64,000 nucleotides of DNA, from positions 17,857 through 81,856 of the forward strand of contig JBJHBT010000017.1 of assembly GCA_050485645.1 (NCBI GenBank), written 5' to 3'. Positions 8,377-16,471 of this stretch are shown here, in pieces; within the stretch, counting starts at the first letter, position 1; every line of letters begins with the position of its first letter. This DNA comes from JBJHBP01 sp050485645 (GTDB lineage Bacteria; Pseudomonadota; Gammaproteobacteria; Steroidobacterales; Rariloculaceae). The position numbers and the translations under genes were made by a program. Below the pieces are notes generated by a model, which saw nothing but the letters and a program-made list of their open reading frames with translations, made no database searches and was not told where the DNA came from.

Positions 8377-10668
8377 GTGAATGCACGCCGATTCCGGCCG
8401 CGTCTGCTGGCGGGCCTGTGGCTGGCCGCCGTGCCGGCCCTGCACGCCATTGCACAACCGCCGTCGCAGCCGCCGACACCCGCGGCGACGCGATCGCCCG
8501 TGCCGGACATGATGGCCTGCCGGGTGGAACCTGTGTCGACGTCGATCATGCGCACGACGCCGGTTACCGCCGACCGGAGTGAACCGCGGGACGACTCCGG
8601 CATGCTGGTGCTGGAAGCCGAACCGGGAGGCGAGTACCGATTCGACGCCGCAACCGGCGAGGAACGCTTTACCCTGTTCAGGTTTCGTTACCGCGATCGC
8701 GTGCTGACCTCCGAGGAAGCCGTGTATTCTCCCGAACAGCAGCTGATACAGCTGATCGGTCAGGTGCTGTATACGGACTCGGACTTCACCGTTTACGGGG
8801 AGAACGCCCGCGGTGATGAACGGGCCGGGAACGTGAGTTTCGACAGCGCGGGTTTCAACATTCCCCAGCGTCCGGCCCGCGGCGAGGCCACGCAGATCAC
8901 GCTGCGCGGCGATCGCACCATGTCGCTGGCGTCCGTATTCTTTACCACCTGCCCGGAAGATCGCACCGACTGGCGACTGCGCGCCGAACACATCGAAATC
9001 GACGCCGACCAGGGCATCGGCCGTGCGCGGCGGGTGCGGCTGGACTTCTTCGGTGTGCCGATCCTGTACGCACCACGGATGACGTTTCCGCTCGACGACC
9101 GACGCAAGAGCGGCTTCCTCACACCCAGTTTCGCCGAGCGCGACCGCACCGGCTGGGACATCACCGCCCCGTACTACCTGAACATCGCTCCCAACTACGA
9201 CATGACGATCTCGCCACGCTACCTGAGCCGGCGTGGCGCACGACTGGACACCGAGTTCCGCTACCTCACACCGCGCAGCAGCGGCCAGCTGGACATCGAA
9301 TACCTGCCCGATGATCGTGAACTCGACCGCGACCGCAGCTACTTCGGCCTCCAGCACCAGACCCTGCTCGGACGGCGCTGGCAGATCCTGGCCGGCCTGG
9401 AACGCGTATCCGACGATGTGTACTTCGCGGACCTGGGTACATCGCTGGCCATCAGCAGCCAGACCCACCTGAACCGGTTTATTGATTTCGGATTCTTCAC
9501 GCCCTACTGGTCGCTGCTGACGCGCGTGCAGAACTATCAGACCATCGATTCGCTGATCGAAGATGAATCCCTACCCTATGAACGCGTACCGCAGGTGCGG
9601 TTCGAGGGTACCTGGTATCACGGCCTGTTGACCTTCGACTCCACCGCCGAGCTCGTCAACTTCAATCGTGACACCGGCGATACGGGCTGGCGCTTTCACA
9701 CCAATCAGGAACTCGCGTTCCGCTTCGCGCGGCCGGGCATGTACGTGACACCGGCCCTGTCGCTGCGCCAGACAAACTACTGGCTGGACGATCACGAGCC
9801 GGGAACACCCGACTACATGTCGCGCACCGTGCCAATCGGCAGCGTGGACATGGGGCTGCGCTTCGAGCGGCTCACCGGCGATGGCGACCGATGGCTGCAT
9901 ACGCTGGAGCCGCGCCTGCTGTATCTGCGTGCGCCGTACCGCGACCAGGCGCAGTTCCCGGTTTTCGACACCATAGAACCCGACTTCAATCTCGTGCAGC
10001 TGTTCCGCAAATCGCGGTTCATCGGCCCCGATCGCATCGGCGATGCCAATCAGGTGAGCATCGGCCTCACCACGCGCCTGATCGACGCGCGCAGCGGCCG
10101 CGAACGGCTGACGGCGACGATCGGCCAGACCCGCTACCTGAGCACGCAGAACGTGACGCTGCCCGGACGTGCGCCGAACGACGCCAATGCGTCCGACTAC
10201 GTCGCCGAACTGGGGGTGGCTCTGAACCCCGCCTGGAACATGAATGTCGGCTACCAGTGGAATACGGTGACAGAGTCCACCGCGCGGGCTGAAACCCGCT
10301 TTGAGTACCGGCCGCGGGACGACCGGCTGTTCGGCATCGGTTACCGGCACCGCAGCGGCTTCCTCGAGCAGGGCGACATCTCGCTGGTCTGGCCCGTTGC
10401 GGAGCGCTGGCGGGCCATCGCCCGCTACAGCTATTCCGTGCTCGACCGCGCGCCGTTGGAACAATTTCTCGGCTGGGAGTTCGAATCCTGTTGCTGGCGC
10501 GTGCGAATGGTGGGCCGGCGGTACGTGAGCCGGCGCACCGGCGAGTTCGACAGCGGCATATCGATTCAGCTGGAACTGCGCGGCCTGAGCCAGCGTGTGA
10601 CCGCGCCGGAGGACCTGTTGGACCGTGGTATTCTTGGCTATCGGAGTATCGACGGCCGCGGCCTGTAA
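8377..10668 (+). CDS. lptD: LPS-assembly outer membrane protein LptD
   Basis: 763 residues: signal peptide, an N-terminal OstA/LptA-like periplasmic beta-jellyroll domain (about 70-200), then the large C-terminal beta-barrel, inserting LPS into the outer membrane together with LptE (encoded near 55 kb). The four cysteines needed for the two inter-domain disulfides are all there: C48, C192 and the adjacent pair C705-C706. The frame begins at GTG 8377 and gives a standard signal peptide. It heads the lptD-surA-pdxA-rsmA-apaH operon. Confidence 0.95.
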   Translation: MNARRFRPRLLAGLWLAAVPALHAIAQPPSQPPTPAATRSPVPDMMACRVEPVSTSIMRTTPVTADRSEPRDDSGMLVLEAEPGGEYRFDAATGEERFTLFRFRYRDRVLTSEEAVYSPEQQLIQLIGQVLYTDSDFTVYGENARGDERAGNVSFDSAGFNIPQRPARGEATQITLRGDRTMSLASVFFTTCPEDRTDWRLRAEHIEIDADQGIGRARRVRLDFFGVPILYAPRMTFPLDDRRKSGFLTPSFAERDRTGWDITAPYYLNIAPNYDMTISPRYLSRRGARLDTEFRYLTPRSSGQLDIEYLPDDRELDRDRSYFGLQHQTLLGRRWQILAGLERVSDDVYFADLGTSLAISSQTHLNRFIDFGFFTPYWSLLTRVQNYQTIDSLIEDESLPYERVPQVRFEGTWYHGLLTFDSTAELVNFNRDTGDTGWRFHTNQELAFRFARPGMYVTPALSLRQTNYWLDDHEPGTPDYMSRTVPIGSVDMGLRFERLTGDGDRWLHTLEPRLLYLRAPYRDQAQFPVFDTIEPDFNLVQLFRKSRFIGPDRIGDANQVSIGLTTRLIDARSGRERLTATIGQTRYLSTQNVTLPGRAPNDANASDYVAELGVALNPAWNMNVGYQWNTVTESTARAETRFEYRPRDDRLFGIGYRHRSGFLEQGDISLVWPVAERWRAIARYSYSVLDRAPLEQFLGWEFESCCWRVRMVGRRYVSRRTGEFDSGISIQLELRGLSQRVTAPEDLLDRGILGYRSIDGRGL

Positions 10669-10698
10669 CAAGCAGCCTGTAAGCCAAGTAGGATGATC

Positions 10699-12033
10699 AT
10701 GTTCAAGCGACCCATGACCGCAGCCGGCGCGCTACTGGCGCTGGCGCTCATTTCACATCAGGCAACGACGCAGACCAGGGAGCTGGGCGCGTCCGGCGAA
10801 CTGCTGGACGGCATCGCCGCGATCGTCGACAGCGGCGTGGTGCTGAGAAGCGAACTGGACGCATCCGTCCGCTTCTACGAGAGTTACCTCAGGGATCAGC
10901 AGGCCGCGTTGCCGCCGAACCAGCGGCCGCCGCTGCCGCCGCTGTCGGAAATCGAAAGGCAGGCGCTCGAACAGCTGATCGTCCGCCAGGTGCAGATGCA
11001 GCGCGCCTCGCGAAGCGGCATTGTCATCGACGACGCCATGCTCAATCAGGCCATCGCACAGATTGCCGCGCGACTCGACCTGACACTCGACGAGCTGCCC
11101 GCGGCACTTGCCGCCGAAGGCATTGACTACGCGGCCTACCGGCAGGAGTTGCGCGAGGAACTGACCATCGAACAACTCGAACAGAACGAGGTGTTCGGTC
11201 GCATATCGATTTCTCCCCGCGAGCTCGAACAGTGCCTGGTGCGTCTGGAAGCCGCGCAAAGTGGCCAGTTCGACTACCTCGTCTCCCATATTCTGGTTGG
11301 CCTGTCGGCGTCGGCCGATCAGGACGAAATCAGCGCCGCACGCGAGCTGGCCCGCGACATCGTCGCGCAGCTCAATGATGGCGAGGACTTCGCACGACTG
11401 GCTGTCAGTCACTCCGACGGCCAGACCGCGCTGGAAGGCGGCTCGCTGGGCTGGCGACAGGGCGCGCAGCTGCCCACGGTATTCGCCGATCAGGTTCTGC
11501 GCATGCGCCCTGGCGAAGTATCGGAGCCGATTCAGGCCGCCAGCGGATTTCATATCGTCAAGCTCGTGGACATGCGCGGCGCCGATCCGATCATGGTCGA
11601 CCAGGCGCGCATCCGCCACATCCTGATTCGTCCGGACGAGCTGTTCGATGACGACGCCGTGCGCCAGCGACTGATCGGCATCCGTGATCAGCTGCTGGCA
11701 GGCGATGAATTCGGGCCGGTGGCGCAGGCGACTTCCGAAGACACGATGTCGGCTGCCGACGGCGGGTCCCTGGGTTGGGTGTCGCCGGGCGAAATGGTCC
11801 CGGAGTTCGAGCAGATCGTCGCCGCACTGCCTTTGGGCGAGATCAGCGAGCCGTTCGAGAGTCGTTACGGCTGGCACATCGCACAGGTCACCGAGCGGCG
11901 CTCCCACGACAGCACCGATGAGATGAAGCGCCAGCAGTGCCTGACGCAGATTCGCAATGCCAAGGCGGACGAAGAGCGCGATCTCTGGGTACGTCGACTC
12001 AGGGACCAGGCTTTCGTCGACGTCAAGCTGTAG
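10699..12033 (+). CDS. surA: Periplasmic peptidyl-prolyl isomerase/chaperone SurA
   Basis: 444 residues: signal peptide, SurA N-terminal chaperone domain, two parvulin PPIase domains (about 175-275 and 285-390) and a short C-terminal helix, as in E. coli SurA, which escorts outer membrane proteins such as LptD. Two in-frame ATGs lie two codons apart; 10699 is preferred because AGGA sits 5 nt upstream, while 10693 has no usable site. It follows the lptD stop by about 30 nt. Confidence 0.93.
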   Translation: MFKRPMTAAGALLALALISHQATTQTRELGASGELLDGIAAIVDSGVVLRSELDASVRFYESYLRDQQAALPPNQRPPLPPLSEIERQALEQLIVRQVQMQRASRSGIVIDDAMLNQAIAQIAARLDLTLDELPAALAAEGIDYAAYRQELREELTIEQLEQNEVFGRISISPRELEQCLVRLEAAQSGQFDYLVSHILVGLSASADQDEISAARELARDIVAQLNDGEDFARLAVSHSDGQTALEGGSLGWRQGAQLPTVFADQVLRMRPGEVSEPIQAASGFHIVKLVDMRGADPIMVDQARIRHILIRPDELFDDDAVRQRLIGIRDQLLAGDEFGPVAQATSEDTMSAADGGSLGWVSPGEMVPEFEQIVAALPLGEISEPFESRYGWHIAQVTERRSHDSTDEMKRQQCLTQIRNAKADEERDLWVRRLRDQAFVDVKL

Positions 12034-12036
12034 CGC

Positions 12037-13032
12037 TTGCGCAGTCCGGCTCCAGTCATCGCGATCAGTTCCGGTGAACCCGCCGGCATTGGTCCGGACA
12101 TCTGCCTCGCGCTGGCCGACAGGGAGCTGGATGCCAGACTGCTGGTCCTCGCCGACCCGACGCTGCTTGCCGAGCGAGCCCGGGCACTCGGAATAGCGGC
12201 CCGCCTCCAGTCCGTCATCGATCCCGAGTCAACCCCGCTGCACCAGGTCGGTTCACTGTCGGTGCTGCCTGTCTCCGCTGCCGTAGCGGCGGTGCCCGGA
12301 CAGCCGGACACGCGCAACGCGGACTATGTGCTGAACATGATCCGCAATGCGGTTGCGCTGTGCATGAACGGCGAGGCCGACGCCCTGGTCACGGCGCCGG
12401 TGCAGAAGAGCATCATCAGCCGGAGCGGCGTGAGCTTTACCGGTCACACGGAATTGCTCGCCGAACTCACCGGCGCGCCCCGGTCGGTGATGCTGCTGGT
12501 CAACGACGAGCTGCGTGTGGCCCTGGCCACCACACACCTGCCGCTGCGCCGTGTCGCCGATGCCATCACCGCCACCGGAATCATGCAGCTGCTGGGTGTC
12601 CTGCATGCCGACCTGAAGACACGCTTCGGCATCGCGCGGCCGCGCATCAAGGTGCTGGGGCTGAATCCTCATGCCGGCGAGAGCGGCACGATGGGACGCG
12701 AGGAAATCGAGGTGCTGCAGCCGGCGCTCGAACAGGCACGCGCGCAGGGCATCGACGCGGCGGGACCGTATCCGGCCGATACGGCGTTTACACCCGCGGC
12801 GCTGGACGGATTCGATGCGGTGCTGGCGATGTACCACGATCAGGGCCTGCCGGTGATCAAGGCACGCGGCTTCGGCGACACCGTAAACGTCACCTGCGGA
12901 CTGCCCATCGTGCGCACATCCGTAGACCACGGCACCGCATTGGATCTGGCCGCCACCGGCCGCGCCAGCGCACACAGCCTGATCGCCGCAATTGAACTGG
13001 CACGGCAGCTTGCGCGCGGCGACAGCGCGTGA
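12037..13032 (+). CDS. pdxA: 4-hydroxythreonine-4-phosphate dehydrogenase
   Basis: 331 residues, starting at a TTG 3 nt after the surA stop. It oxidises 4-phosphohydroxy-L-threonine in pyridoxal phosphate synthesis. The N-terminal GEPAGIGP motif, the TGHTE metal ligand, the LNPHAGE loop and MYHDQG are all present, so the three metal-binding histidines are conserved. Cytoplasmic homodimer by homology. The stop codon overlaps the start of rsmA. Confidence 0.93.
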   Translation: MRSPAPVIAISSGEPAGIGPDICLALADRELDARLLVLADPTLLAERARALGIAARLQSVIDPESTPLHQVGSLSVLPVSAAVAAVPGQPDTRNADYVLNMIRNAVALCMNGEADALVTAPVQKSIISRSGVSFTGHTELLAELTGAPRSVMLLVNDELRVALATTHLPLRRVADAITATGIMQLLGVLHADLKTRFGIARPRIKVLGLNPHAGESGTMGREEIEVLQPALEQARAQGIDAAGPYPADTAFTPAALDGFDAVLAMYHDQGLPVIKARGFGDTVNVTCGLPIVRTSVDHGTALDLAATGRASAHSLIAAIELARQLARGDSA

Positions 13033-13817
13033 TGAGGCCACCGCCCCGCAAGTCACTGGGGCAGCATTTCCTGCACGACCCGGCGGTGATCGCGCGCATC
13101 ATCGCCACGATCAGACCACAGCCGGACGACGTGTTCGTGGAAATCGGCGGCGGTCATGGCGCGCTCACCTGGCCGTTGCTGGAACGCGTTGCGCGACTGC
13201 ATGTGATCGAGGTGGATCGCGAACTGGCGACGCGCCTGGAAGCGCGGTCCGCCGACCATCCCGGCCTGACCGTCCACTGCGCCGACGCGCTGAGCTTCGA
13301 CATCGGCACGCTGGCTGCAGACGGACCGGTTCGCGTTGCCGGCAATCTGCCCTACAACATTTCCACGCCACTGCTGTTTCACCTGCTCGACCACAGTGAG
13401 GTGATACGCGATATGCACCTGATGCTGCAGAAGGAAGTCGTGCAGCGCATGTGCGCGACGCCGGGCGGCAAGGAATACGGCCGCCTGACGGTCATGCTGG
13501 GCGCCGCGGCCCGGACCAGCCGCTGCTTCGACATCGGCCCGGGTGCCTTCACGCCACCGCCAAGGGTATGGTCCAGCATCGTGCGCGTCGTCCCCTATCC
13601 CGCCGCGCCGTTCGCGATTCACGACCACCGACAGTTCGCCGCCCTCGTCACGCATCTGTTCTCGATGCGCCGCAAGACGCTGGCGCGGAGCCTGAAGGGA
13701 CTGGTGTCCGATGCGCAGTTCGCGGCGCTGCAGCTGGACCCCAAAGCACGGCCGGAAACGCTGCAGCCGGCCGACTTCGCACGGCTGGCGCAGACCATCC
13801 ACGGTGCAAAGCCATGA
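13032..13817 (+). CDS. rsmA: 16S rRNA (adenine1518-N6/adenine1519-N6)-dimethyltransferase
   Basis: 261 residues. RsmA/KsgA dimethylates two adjacent adenosines in the helix 45 loop of 16S rRNA. Visible motifs: GQHFL near the N-terminus, SAM motif I (EIGGGHG), the catalytic NLPYNIS, and the FTPPPRVWSSIV segment. ATG 13032 overlaps the pdxA stop by one base; an in-frame GTG lies one codon before it. Its stop overlaps apaH in an ATGA. The apaG gene that sits between rsmA and apaH in E. coli is missing. Confidence 0.95.
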   Translation: MRPPPRKSLGQHFLHDPAVIARIIATIRPQPDDVFVEIGGGHGALTWPLLERVARLHVIEVDRELATRLEARSADHPGLTVHCADALSFDIGTLAADGPVRVAGNLPYNISTPLLFHLLDHSEVIRDMHLMLQKEVVQRMCATPGGKEYGRLTVMLGAAARTSRCFDIGPGAFTPPPRVWSSIVRVVPYPAAPFAIHDHRQFAALVTHLFSMRRKTLARSLKGLVSDAQFAALQLDPKARPETLQPADFARLAQTIHGAKP

Positions 13818-14635
13818 CGCTGTACGCGGCAGGCGACCTGCAGGGCTGCGATCAGCCGTTCGAGCGCCTGCTTGACCGCCTGGACTTCGACCCGGCACGC
13901 GACCAGCTGTGGCTGGTTGGCGATCTCGTCAATCGTGGCCCCGGATCATTGAATCTGCTGCGCCGCGTGATCGCGCTCGGTGACAGCGTCACGACGGTAC
14001 TGGGCAATCACGACCTGCACCTGCTGGCGGTGGCCGCTGGTGCCAGACCGCCAGGCACCAGGGATACCCTGAACGATATACTCGGTGCACCGGACCGTGA
14101 CGAACTGATCGACTGGCTGCGACGGCGGCCACTGCTGCACGTCGATGCACAACGCCATCTGGCGCTGGTGCATGCCGGCATACCGGCCGCATGGTCCATC
14201 CAGGACGCGCGAACAAACGCCGCTCAGGTGGAAACACTGCTGCATGCCGATGACTGGGCCACTGGCATCGGCGCGCTGTTCGGCAATACCCCGGACCTGG
14301 AGTCCGACGCACTGACGCCTGCACTGCGACAGCGGTATACGGTGAACGCGCTGACGCGGATGCGCTGCTGTCACCGCGACGGGCGCCTTGATCTGGACTA
14401 TTCCGGCCCCCCGGAACAAAGGCCCGGGCACCTGACGCCCTGGTTCGACATGCCGGACAGGCAGACCGACGGCTGGCATCTGGTATTCGGCCACTGGGCC
14501 GCGCTCGGGGTGCTGCGTCGCGACAATCTGACAGCACTGGACAGCGGCTGCGTATGGGGCGGCAGACTGACCGCCATGACCGTGGATCCGCCAGGCGATC
14601 TGGTATCGATCGACTGCAGCACACGCGGCCGGTAA
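13814..14635 (+). CDS. apaH: Symmetrical bis(5'-nucleosyl)-tetraphosphatase ApaH
   Basis: 273 residues of the PPP-type metallophosphatase family, splitting Ap4A to two ADP. Motifs: GDLQG at 8-12, GDLVNRG, GNHD, and VHAG and GHW further on. The first motif has Gln where the general family has His (GDxHG); I recall GDLQG as common in gammaproteobacterial ApaH, so it is not taken as a defect. Start ATG 13814 overlaps the rsmA stop (ATGA). Last gene of the operon and convergent with thyA. Confidence 0.93.
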   Translation: MTLYAAGDLQGCDQPFERLLDRLDFDPARDQLWLVGDLVNRGPGSLNLLRRVIALGDSVTTVLGNHDLHLLAVAAGARPPGTRDTLNDILGAPDRDELIDWLRRRPLLHVDAQRHLALVHAGIPAAWSIQDARTNAAQVETLLHADDWATGIGALFGNTPDLESDALTPALRQRYTVNALTRMRCCHRDGRLDLDYSGPPEQRPGHLTPWFDMPDRQTDGWHLVFGHWAALGVLRRDNLTALDSGCVWGGRLTAMTVDPPGDLVSIDCSTRGR

Positions 14636-14645
14636 CGGCGGACCC

Positions 14646-15440
14646 TCAGACCGCCACCGGCGCCCTGATCGGCGGATGCGCCTGGTAGCCGACCAGCTCG
14701 AAGTCCTCGTAGCGGTAGTCGAAGATGCTGTCCGGCCTGCGCCTGAGCACCAGACGCGGCAGCGGCAGCGGATCGCGGCTGAGCTGCAGATCGGCCTGCT
14801 GGAGGTGATTCAGATACAGGTGACAGTCACCACCGGTCCAGATGAATTCACCCGGCTGCAGATCGGTCTGCTGCGCCATCATGTGCGTCAGCAGTGCATA
14901 CGAGGCGATATTGAAAGGCACGCCGAGAAATACATCCGCGCTGCGCTGATAGAGCTGCAGCGACAGGCGGCCGCCGGCCACATGGAACTGGAACAGCAGG
15001 TGGCAGGGCGGCAGCGCCATCCGGTCGAGCTCACCGACGTTCCACGCGCTGACGATGATGCGCCTTGAGTCGGGGTTGGTGCGCAACAGCTCCACCGCGG
15101 TTGCTATCTGGTCAACGTGATGGCCGCCGGCCGTGGGCCAGGAGCGCCACTGTGCGCCGTACACGGGACCGAGATCGCCGTTCTCATCAGCCCACTCGTC
15201 CCAGATCGATACGCGGTTTTCGTGCAGGTAGCCGACGTTCGTTTCTCCGCGCAGGAACCACAGCAGTTCGTGGATGATGGAGCGAAGATGCAGCGTCTTC
15301 GTGGTCACCACCGGGAAGCCGGCAGCGAGATCGAAACGCATCTGGTGACCGAATACACTCAGCGTACCGGTGCCGGTGCGGTCATCCTTGCGTGAACCTG
15401 TCTGGCGAATCAGTCGCAACAGATCCAGATATTGACGCAC
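14646..15440 (-). CDS. thyA: Thymidylate synthase
   Basis: 264 residues, the same length as E. coli ThyA. It makes dTMP from dUMP with methylenetetrahydrofolate. The nucleophilic Cys is at 146 (PPCH), preceded by the Arg-rich dUMP phosphate contacts, and the QRSADVFLGVPFN block is intact. It lies 18 nt after lgt on the same strand, the widespread lgt-thyA pairing. Confidence 0.97.
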   Translation of the reverse strand: MRQYLDLLRLIRQTGSRKDDRTGTGTLSVFGHQMRFDLAAGFPVVTTKTLHLRSIIHELLWFLRGETNVGYLHENRVSIWDEWADENGDLGPVYGAQWRSWPTAGGHHVDQIATAVELLRTNPDSRRIIVSAWNVGELDRMALPPCHLLFQFHVAGGRLSLQLYQRSADVFLGVPFNIASYALLTHMMAQQTDLQPGEFIWTGGDCHLYLNHLQQADLQLSRDPLPLPRLVLRRRPDSIFDYRYEDFELVGYQAHPPIRAPVAV

Positions 15441-15458
15441 GATCAGCTCCCCGCCGTC

Positions 15459-16253
15459 TCAGCCGTGGGCAGTCGCCGTCGCGCGGCGCCATGCCAGCCA
15501 CAGCAATACCGCCCCGGCGATGATCATCGGTGTCGTCAGCACCTGACCCATGGTCAGCCAGCCGAAGGCAAGATAGCCGATATGCTGATCCGGCAGCCGC
15601 AGGAACTCCACTGCGAAACGGAACACGCCGTAGAGCACCAGAAACAGTCCGGACACCGCCATCATCGGGCGCGGCTTTCTTGAGAACCACCACAGCACGA
15701 CGAACAGCACCAGACCCTCCAGAATCGCCTGGTAGAGCTGCGTGGGGTGACGCGGTACACCGTCGACCAGAACAGCCCAAGGCGCATCCGGGCGCGTCGG
15801 CGCACCCCAGAGTTCACCGTTGATGTAGTTGCCCACACGGCCCAGGCCCAGTCCCGGCGCGGCCCACGGCGCGAGAAAATCAGTGATGCGGAAAAACGGC
15901 TGACCGACACTGCGGGCGAACAGCAGGATGGCCGCCAGCACGCCGAGCAGTCCGCCGTGAAAAGACATGCCGCCTTCCCAGATGGCGAACAGCTTCAGCG
16001 GACTGCCGAGGAACGCCGCGAAATCGTAAAACAGCATATAACCGACCCGGCCGCCAACGACGACGCCCAGGACAACGTAGAAAAACAGATCCTCGACGCG
16101 TGCGGGTTGAATGGGGCTCCACGGACGTCGTGCGCGCACGCGCATACCCGCCCAGCCGATCAGGAAGCCGCCAAGGAACATCAGCCCATACCAGCGCACG
16201 TCGACCGGACCGATCGAGAAGGCGATCGGATTGAATTCAGGATACTCGAACAG
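15459..16253 (-). CDS. lgt: Prolipoprotein diacylglyceryl transferase
   Basis: Inner-membrane enzyme that attaches diacylglycerol to lipobox cysteines. Seven hydrophobic helices, GGMSFHGG with the essential His, and the Lgt signature GRVGNYINGELWG are present. The first ATG/GTG/TTG in frame is GTG 16199, but homologous residues (YPEFNPIAFSIGP) continue upstream of it, matching the conserved Lgt N-terminus. I therefore place the start at CTG 16253, which has AGGGG 7 nt upstream; that gives 264 residues. The alternative is that this N-terminus has diverged or contains a sequence error. Confidence 0.9.
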   Translation of the reverse strand: MFEYPEFNPIAFSIGPVDVRWYGLMFLGGFLIGWAGMRVRARRPWSPIQPARVEDLFFYVVLGVVVGGRVGYMLFYDFAAFLGSPLKLFAIWEGGMSFHGGLLGVLAAILLFARSVGQPFFRITDFLAPWAAPGLGLGRVGNYINGELWGAPTRPDAPWAVLVDGVPRHPTQLYQAILEGLVLFVVLWWFSRKPRPMMAVSGLFLVLYGVFRFAVEFLRLPDQHIGYLAFGWLTMGQVLTTPMIIAGAVLLWLAWRRATATAHG

Positions 16254-16459
16254 CGTGCAGCCCCTGTGTTGATACGTTGATGCGCTTCGGGCGTGGTGCC
16301 GGAAGCGGCGCGACCGGCGGCGCGTTAGTTAACCACGCATTCCCGCGCCTCGCCAGTGCCGCAGGCCTGTCCGGTGGCACCCGCGAGGCCACGTGCTGCC
16401 CTGCAATCGCAGTGACCGCGGGCCGCGCTGCGACCACGGAACGCCGCTTCGGGCATTGC

Positions 16460-16465
16460 TATAGT
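16460..16465 (+). promoter_or_regulatory. -10-like hexamer (TATAGT) 6 nt before the YyaL-type gene
   Basis: TATAGT is followed by 6 nt and then ATG 16472, so transcription would begin at the start codon. No good -35 is visible and no Shine-Dalgarno precedes the ATG. Confidence 0.4.
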
Positions 16466-16471
16466 GTGGGC

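Noticed and set aside
8254..9468. A 404-residue minus-strand frame over lptD that could have been amgK
   Set aside because: It has no kinase motifs and lies antisense to a well-supported lptD; it is a shadow.
13814..13860. ApaH GDLQG instead of GDxHG as a broken active site
   Set aside because: I recall this variant as usual in gammaproteobacterial ApaH, and the other motifs are intact.
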